Source: JANMDR01 sp031376425
GTDB taxonomy: Bacteria; Pseudomonadota; Gammaproteobacteria; Burkholderiales; Usitatibacteraceae
DNA: 11,211 bases
Assembly (NCBI GenBank): GCA_031376425.1
Contig: JANMDR010000118.1
Coordinates: 1-11,211 of the forward strand
Direction: 5' to 3'
The translations under genes and the position numbers were made by a program. Below are positions 1 to 8,000 of the stretch, in pieces (the first letter of the stretch is position 1; each line of letters opens with the position of its first letter). The notes beneath the pieces are model-generated. The model saw only the letters and a program-made list of their open reading frames with translations, did no database searches and was not told the DNA's origin.

Positions 1-2025
1 AATCCTGATTACAGCATTACCAGTCCGCTGGCAGTTATCTCCGGCAACTGCGGTATAAACGCCAGAATTGATTTTGTATTCACCGCCAGAAATGCTTATC
101 GCTGACGTACAACCAGCACCTATACCGGCGATGGTGACGGTGTTACTTTCAATTAGGGTGTTTAACGCTACCCCTGTTTGTGCGGTGAAGGTGAATGGCG
201 TAGGTTGGCTGCACGCCGGTGCGGCGGTAGTGACGTCAAAGGCGACTACACGGGTGCCGACAGTGAGCGTGGCGGTGGCTTTAGTGGATGCGGCGGTTGC
301 AGTAAGTACGCGTACCGTTACTACATCACCATCTTTGACTGTGCCTGCGACTGCGGTATACACGCCGGAATTGATTTTGTATTCACCACCGGAAATGCTA
401 ATGGCCGAAGTACAACTAACACCGATACCGGCGATGGTGGTGCTGTTGCTTTCAATGAGTGTGTTAAGCGCTGCACCGGTTAGAGCAGTGAAGGTGAAGG
501 CGGTAGGTTGGGTACATACTGGTGCTGCCGTGGTGACGACAAACGCCGCTACACGCGTACCGACGGTGAGTGTGGCGGTGGCAGATGTGGACGCAACCAT
601 CGCGCTGCGGACTCTGGCAGTAACAACATCGCCGTCTTTAACGGTGCCTGCTGTGTTGACGTAACTGCCACTGTTGATTTTGTATTCACCACCGACAATG
701 CTAATCGCCGTACTACAACCAGCACCAGTTCCGGCAATGGTGGTGGTGTTACTTTCGATAAGCGTATTTAACGCGACACCTGTTTGTGCGGTGAAGGTGA
801 AGGCCGCAGGCTGCGTACATACCGGTGCGGCAGTAGTAACATCAAAGGCCGTGCTCACTGTTCCTACGGTTAGGGTGGCTGTGGTCTTTGTGGTAACTGC
901 GGTGGAACTGAGTACCCGCACCGTTACTACATCACCATCTTTAACGGTTCCGGCAACTGCGATATACATGCCGGTATTGATTTTGTATTCACCACCAACA
1001 ATGCTGATGGCCGAAGTACAACCAGCACCAATGCCTGCGATGGTGGCGGTGTTACTTTCAATTAGGGTGTTAAGCGCCACACCGGTTTGTGCGGTGAAGC
1101 TGAAGGCAGTAGGCTGGGTGCAGACTGGGGCGGCTGTGGTGACCGTAAACGGCACTACACGTGTGCCGACAGTGAGCGTGGCGGTGGCTGCGGTAGATGC
1201 CGCCATGGCGCTACGAACTCTGACGGTGACAATATCGCCATCTTTTACGGTGCCCGCTGTAGTGACGTAACTGCCGCTGTTGATTTTGTATTCACCACCA
1301 ACAATGCTAATGGCAGAAGTACAACCAGCACCAATACCTGCGATGGTGGTGGTGTTACTTTCAATGAGCGTGTTTAACGCGACACCTGTTTGTGCAGTGA
1401 AGGTGAAGGCGGTGGGTTGGGTACAGACTGGGGCGGCGGTGGTGACATCAAAGGCAGCGCTTACGGTTCCTGCTGTAATGGTGGCGGTTACTTTCGTGGA
1501 GAATAGTGTCGATGACCGTTGTTGCAGGGCGACGACATCACCGTCTTTAACGGTTCCGGCGATTGCTGTTAATGCGCCGCCGTTAATTTGGTAGAGGCCG
1601 CCGCTGACGCTTATGGGCGCGGTGCAGCCTGCGCTTAATCCGGCAATGGTCACACCATTGCTGGTGTAGAGCGTGTTTACCGTGGCGTTGGTGATGGCAG
1701 TAAACGCTAAGGGTGATACGGTTCCGCAGCCGGTGGTGGTCACGTCAAACGGAACAAGGCGAGTACCGACATTAAGCGTTGCGGTAGTTTTAACCAGTGC
1801 CAAGGACGATGAAAGCTGGCGCACCACAATGGTGTTGCCATTTTTTACATAGCCAGTAGCGCTGGTAAATGCGCCACCATTAATGCTGTATTCGCCACCC
1901 GTTATGCTTATTGGGGTACGGCAAACTAGGCCACTAATGGTTGCAGTGTTGCTGCTGACGCTCACGCCGCGCAGTACATTCGTTTGCGGTGTAAATGTAA
2001 ACGCTGTAGGGGGGGCAGCGGCGCA
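1..2025 (-). repeat. Tandem Ig-like repeat array, 303-bp (101-residue) units with paired cysteines
   Basis: The first conserved cysteine of each unit has its codon at 2023, 1726, 1423, 1120, 817, 514 and 211. Spacing is 297 bp once and then exactly 303 bp five times. Each unit reads 'C.QPTAFTFTAQTGVALNTL', 'ESNTTTIAGIGAGC', 'AISIVGGEYKINSG', then 'AGTVKDGDVVTVRV' and 'ATLTVGTRV.F.VTTAAPV'. The second cysteine lies 34 residues after the first, suggesting one disulfide per module. The first two units (Cys2607 and Cys2706) are the most diverged and the inner ones are nearly identical. This Ig-like family is common in large exported proteobacterial proteins, usually as stalk modules. Tandem identity makes copy number prone to recombination and assembly error. 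Confidence 0.92.
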
Positions 2026-5000
2026 CGTTAGGAGTTGCAAGGTATCTTGTGCCAGTACGATAGCAGTGCCATTAACAGTGCCTGTGAGCACTGCAACCAA
2101 GGTACTGCCCTCTATGCCGCTGGCAGTCCAATCAGCAAATGCGGTTAAGGTTTGAGCTTGGGCGATAGTGGCAGTGGATGGAAATTCGACTACGGTGGCG
2201 TTGGTGGCGGGATCGAGTACCGCTACATTTAGCGGTATACCACTGAGGTTGGTGTTGCCTGAATTGGTGACGGTAAAGTTAAGTTTAACGGCGTCAGATA
2301 TATAGGCTTGTTTGGGTACAGCGGCTAAGGTGCCGGTTAGACCAAAACCGGATGTAGCGCTGGAACTAACCATAAAGCTTGCGGTATTAGTATCGTAAGT
2401 GCGGCCACTTGCATCATTCAATACTTGCGTAACGGTGTAGGTGCCGGTAGGTAAGTTTTGGAAAACATAGGGCGCTGAAAAATCCAACAAAGTATTAGGC
2501 AAGAGCTGCTTGATGTTGTGATACTTGCTAAATTGCAATACGCCCAGCGCATTTTTTACTTGAATGGCGAAGGTGAGATCACGCAAAAGTACGTTAGCGG
2601 ATTGATTGGTGGCACGCGAGCTGATGAGCACGCGATCACTTGATAGATAGCTTAATTTATCGAGCGCGAGCAAGGTTTTAGCCGATGTTGCAACTTGATC
2701 GGCAAGCACATTGAAGGTGTTCGTTGAAGTTGCTTGGAGCAGCCCTGTTTCAGTGAGCGCGGCTTTAATGGTGTAGGTTGCCGGTAGGATGGTGCCGATA
2801 GGCATCACGCTATTAATCGTGACTTGCCCGCTAGTTGGTATGGATACGCCGTTTTGATAAATACGCGTAACTAAAGCACCGGCTGAATCAACGACATCAA
2901 TCACCAATTGACCCGTGATGGGGCGGGCAATTGGGTTGACTAGTTTAGTTGCGACAAGCGCGGAGGTGTTTGCCGCGTAATCAGGCCTGTCGCTGGTGAT
3001 GGTGACATCAACTAAATTGCCGACATTTAGCTTGGGTATTTCCAGCGGTACTTTGACATCATTGGCCGAGAAGGTATTTTTAAAGGTGATGAAACCGCTA
3101 TCCACCGCATTGCGAACTTCACCCAGCGCTAAGCCCTTAACTAGGGTATTGAACGAAATGTTGAACCCTTGTGTTGTCGCGTCACGCAGGCTCCAAACAT
3201 ACTCAGTTCTGCCATCGGCCAGCGGCACAATGGCGGAAGGTGCATGAGAAAATCCGGAGAGGGATTGACCCACTTTAGTGAGCAGATGCGCTTCAAGACT
3301 GATGGCACCGCAGGTTACGGGAGCTTGCCAAATTTTACCGTCGCCGTGATTCCACATTAGGATGCGGCTATTGGCGCGATCAAAGGATAAGTAATCGATA
3401 TCACCTAATATCGAATTGATTTGTAGCGCGTCAAATAGTAGGCCTACCTTGCCGCTGGCAGCAATAACTTGGGCAAGCAAATGCTCCTCACCTGCAGCAT
3501 TAATTTTTGGCCACTGGCTCGGGGCAATGTAAAAATTATCGGCGCAATCTGCGGCAATAGTTGGGTAACCGTCACCCTCAAAAGCTGGGTCTTCTGGTTT
3601 AAATTCAAAATCAAAAATAGCTCTTGAAGTGCCATCTGGTTTGATCTGGCTTACTAAATTGCTATTGTTTTGGACATAGATATTGTCACGGCCATCAATA
3701 GCAATTCCACGCGGATCGGGAATACCGGTCGTGCTCGCAACACTTACAGCACCTGATACCGGATTTACCTTAAGGAGCCTACCGGGGGCACCGACAAAAA
3801 CTTCATCTTTACTATTTACCGCAATACCGCTTACCGCACCAACGCCAAGATCGGCAACGACGGTTTTTGTGCCGTTGGCTAAAATGCGCAACAGTTCAGA
3901 ACGACCGGTTGCAGCATTCGCGTTTGGTAAATAGAAGCGGCCTTGAGAATCTGCACCCAGCCCAAATCGGGTTGACAAACCACTGGCAACGGTTTCCACT
4001 ACCCCCCCTGCTGCAGTGCGCTTTAAAGAAGTGGCGTCGGTGAAGTAGGTATTGCCTGCACTGTCACCCGCCATACCGCTTGGAAACCCAATATTTTCAG
4101 TAAGTGGTTTCACTTGTGGTACGGATACGCGCGAGATTGATGTAAAGTCGGCACCATTTACTTTCAAAAGTAAGGGTACGGTTTGATCACCAGGTGCTAT
4201 CGGCATAGTGACCGTTGTTAATGCTGCTTCGGCTAGCGGCCCTACGTGTAAGAAATTGGATAATTCGCCTACTACTGCGGCTTTGCGTACTTCGGCTTTA
4301 AACTCACCGCCATAGGGTGGTATCCAATTGCCAAAATCGACGCGACTTACCCCTTCGGTGGCAGCTATTAGCGGTGCTGCTACCGATGCCTGAAATACGA
4401 TAGTTCCAGCAGCGGGAGGAGGTGCCGCTTGGGTTATGGCAAGTTCATAGGCCGCTGGGTCTGCTGCAAACCGTGTGCTACCTAAAGTAATTATTTTGCC
4501 GTCTGGGCGTTCAGCAACGCCGTAAAGTATTCTGCGCTCAACCAATGGGGATATACGTAAGTCCGACACTTTGCCAGCAGCGTCTATTTGCGCCGCATCG
4601 CCATCGTTGCCCACCACCACTACATTACCTTGTGAAGTGATATCCAACGCATGCGGTAAATTAAAGTTTCCTCCGACCACGCTGAGCGCGCCATTTTTTA
4701 ACTTGGTCACCGTGCCATTACCAGAGTTGGCTACAAATACACTACCATCCGCAGCAACCCGCACGCCCTGAGGTTGGCTAAGCCCTGCTGCAAAACTAGC
4801 CCACTGCGTACCTACCAGCTTACGAATTTGTGATTCAGATCGGCTTATAGCAAATACGCCAGATGCATCGCTGGCGATGCCTTCGGAATATCCACTATTC
4901 GTACTCGATACCGAAATTCCGTCAGAGTTGATCTTATTTACAAGGTAGCTATTGGTCACCCAAAGATCACCGGCCGGATCGAATGCCAAATAGCGGGGGA

Positions 5001-8000
5001 CGTTAGCCTTTGCAAAGGTACTGGCAATGCGGCTACCTGTGTTAAACCGAACGATGGTGTTCGCACCCGTTGCCACATAGAGCCGCCCTTGCGCGTCAAA
5101 GGCAAGACCCGTTGGATAAACGATTCCTGCGAAGTCACTTACTATTGTATTGGCAGCATTAAAACTCACCACACGGCTGGTGCTAGCTTCCGATAAAGAA
5201 ATGGTGCCGTCTGGACGCGCCGCAATGCCAGAAAAATTGATAGCCGCATCTGCTGTGAATGCTATTTCAGTAGCTACACCATTCCAACGAACAATATTAC
5301 CCCCCCCTCGTACCCCGTATACAACACCACCACGTACGGCTAAGAAATTAGAGGGGAAGCGCTCTGTAATTCGGATCGGATTGCCATTAGGCAATACTTT
5401 AAATAGCCTATCGTAAGAATCAACAAATTGAAATTCCGCACCAGTCCATACGATTCCTCGTGGGAAGGCAAAGCCGCTGATTCGTTCTAACTCGGTGCCG
5501 CTCGCGGCAATTTTAATCAATTGATCTTTTGTCGTGATACTAACCCATAATTGACCCACACCATCGCGTGTAGCGCCGCCGTCAGTATAATTACTGGTGC
5601 GAATTTGCGTGGTGACACCAGTGGAGGGTTCGACCACGAAAGTGCCGGTACCCGTCAAAACGAGTACTTTGTTATCGGCACTGGTACTTAAATTAATATT
5701 ATTTTCTGCCAAAGTCGTGAGCACTGTTACTACACCGGCGCCCGAGACGGCGTAAACATTAACATCACCTGTTACTGCATAGATATTGCCATTGAAGGTA
5801 GAGACGACTGACGTCACAAACCCAGGTGCTACTGCAAAATTACTCAGTACACCGTTAGTATCTAGTTTTTGAATTTTAGGCGTTGAATAATCGGAGATGA
5901 GTATGTTGCCGAGGCCGTCAACACAAAGCGAGCGCGGGTAAAAAGGTAGTGTTGTAATCTTAGTGGCTACACCGGCAATACTGATGCGATAAACATCATA
6001 TCCACGCAAGGCGACGATGCCATCGCCCAAGCCATCCAATGCGAAAGCACCCAGTGGAAATGTGTCAAACAGCCGTCGCGCTACGCCGTTTTCAATGACG
6101 GTAATAAATTCGCTATTGCGCACATAAATTTTACCGCTGGAACTAATACGTACGTCAAACGGCGTATTCAGCATGGATTGCAGCGGCGGTAGGACAGCTC
6201 CTGCAGCATTTATGCGCTTGATCTGATTTGTGCCATTTTCAGTAACAAATATCATGCCACTAGGCTCTACAGCAACACCAAAAGGGGATGAAAGCCCGCT
6301 GGCAATCGTGGTTTGAGTGATGCCGACGTGCTTAGTGACGGTGCCGTTGGTAGAGTTTGCTACCAAGGCATTGCCGGCGCCGTCAATGGCTACACCCATA
6401 GGGCCTGATAGACCGGTCGCTAAAACTGTTACTTGATCGGTAGTATCTTTTTTGCGCAGGGTGCCATCGCCATTGGTAATATACAAATTACCAGTAGCGT
6501 CATAGGTCATGGCTTGGGGAAGAAATGCAATACCTTTAGAAAACACTTCTTGAACACCGCTGGGAGAAATTCTAATGATGGAACTATCGCCACGATTGCT
6601 CACATAGACGTTACCGAGCGCATCTAATTTAACATCGGTTGGTTGATCAAGACCGGTTGCAAAGACTGATTTACTGCCATCCGTGGCAATTTTTATGATG
6701 CTATTGTCACTGCTGGTGGCAACATAGAGTACACCGCTAGCATCCATAGCAATACCCTGCGGACTAGCTAAGCCAGATAAGTATGGGGTGATAGCACCGG
6801 TTTGCGAAACTTTCGATAAGGTGCCATCGCCGCTATTGGTGACAATAAAATTGCCTTGAAGATCGCGCACCAACCCTACTGGGTTGTTTAGCCCACCGGA
6901 AACCAAAACGGACTCTACCCCAGCAGGCGTTCTTTTTATAAGCTTGTAATTGCCTTTGCGACCCGACATGATGAGATTACCAGCATCATCAATATCCATG
7001 CCTTCAATACCCTGAAGTTCGGTAATCGGTACGACGCTTACCGCGCCAGTAGCCAGCACTCTAAAAATTCTACCGTAGTAGTTTGCAACCCAAAATCCAC
7101 CGTCAGGATGGAATACCAGATCCACCAAGGACACGCCTTGCCCATCGTCGGGGATGGTCGCAACGGTTGTTACCTGCCCTTGTGGGTCAATTTTATTAAT
7201 GCGGCCATCACCGCCCGCCTGATTGACGGTATACATATTGCCTGCAGCATCTGTGACCAAACCGCGTGGCTGATTAAGCGGTGTTCCGGTTGCGTAGGTG
7301 CGTACCGCGGCGCTGACCGGTGAGGTCGATTGCGTATCGGGGGCGGTTAAGGTTACCACCAGATCTAAATTACCTGCTGCCAATGGCTCGTTGCCGAAAT
7401 TGCCGATATCGGCACTGAAGTTGACTGGAATTCCAGTACCTGCTTGCGTTACTGGTGGATTAATGACTACGCCACCACCAAGAATGGCTTGTGCTGCTAC
7501 TTGGAAGCTTGACTGCTTTTGAGAGAGAGTGCGGCCACTGCCATCCACCGCGCGAACTACTACAGTATAGACTCCTACTTTTTGCCTGATCAAAAAATGC
7601 TTTAGGTCAATTTCATGCATTGATCCGGCGGGTAAATTAATGGGACTATTAACGGAATAGACGCCTTGGGCTTTCGGATTTGCCTTGATTTCCATGATCA
7701 CTTGATTCTGGGCATCCAGAATTTGTGCATCCACAATCACATCAACTGCAACCGTAGACGTATTGCGGATTTCTACTTCAACTTCTAACTCTTCATTGGG
7801 GGCATAGCCCACTTTATTGGGTTGCACTTTTTCAATTGTTATCGCACTTGCCTGCGGCTTAGCCAAAACAAAATTGGCGATATTGTTGCCTACTTGACCT
7901 AAAACCACTGAAAACGTTGCAGGGGAATAGGTAGGCGCTGCTAAAGCGATACTGAAGCTAGTGCCGATTAGTCCAGAAAGGGTATAGGCACCAGTACTTG

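Noticed and set aside
68..1594. Long plus-strand open frames (two of 198 codons, 606 bp apart) with a shared 'MILYSPP' start
   Set aside because: They are antisense to the repeat array and recur only because the repeats recur. They have no plausible ribosome site or domain, and the minus-strand frame explains the codon structure.
1..2025. CRISPR array or non-coding satellite
   Set aside because: The 303-bp period is far too long for CRISPR and has no spacers. Every unit is an intact 101-residue protein module in one frame.
3444..5138. Short minus-strand frames at 3444-3635 and 4956-5138
   Set aside because: They lie in a different frame of the same strand, inside the propeller coding region, and are low-information shadows of the giant gene.
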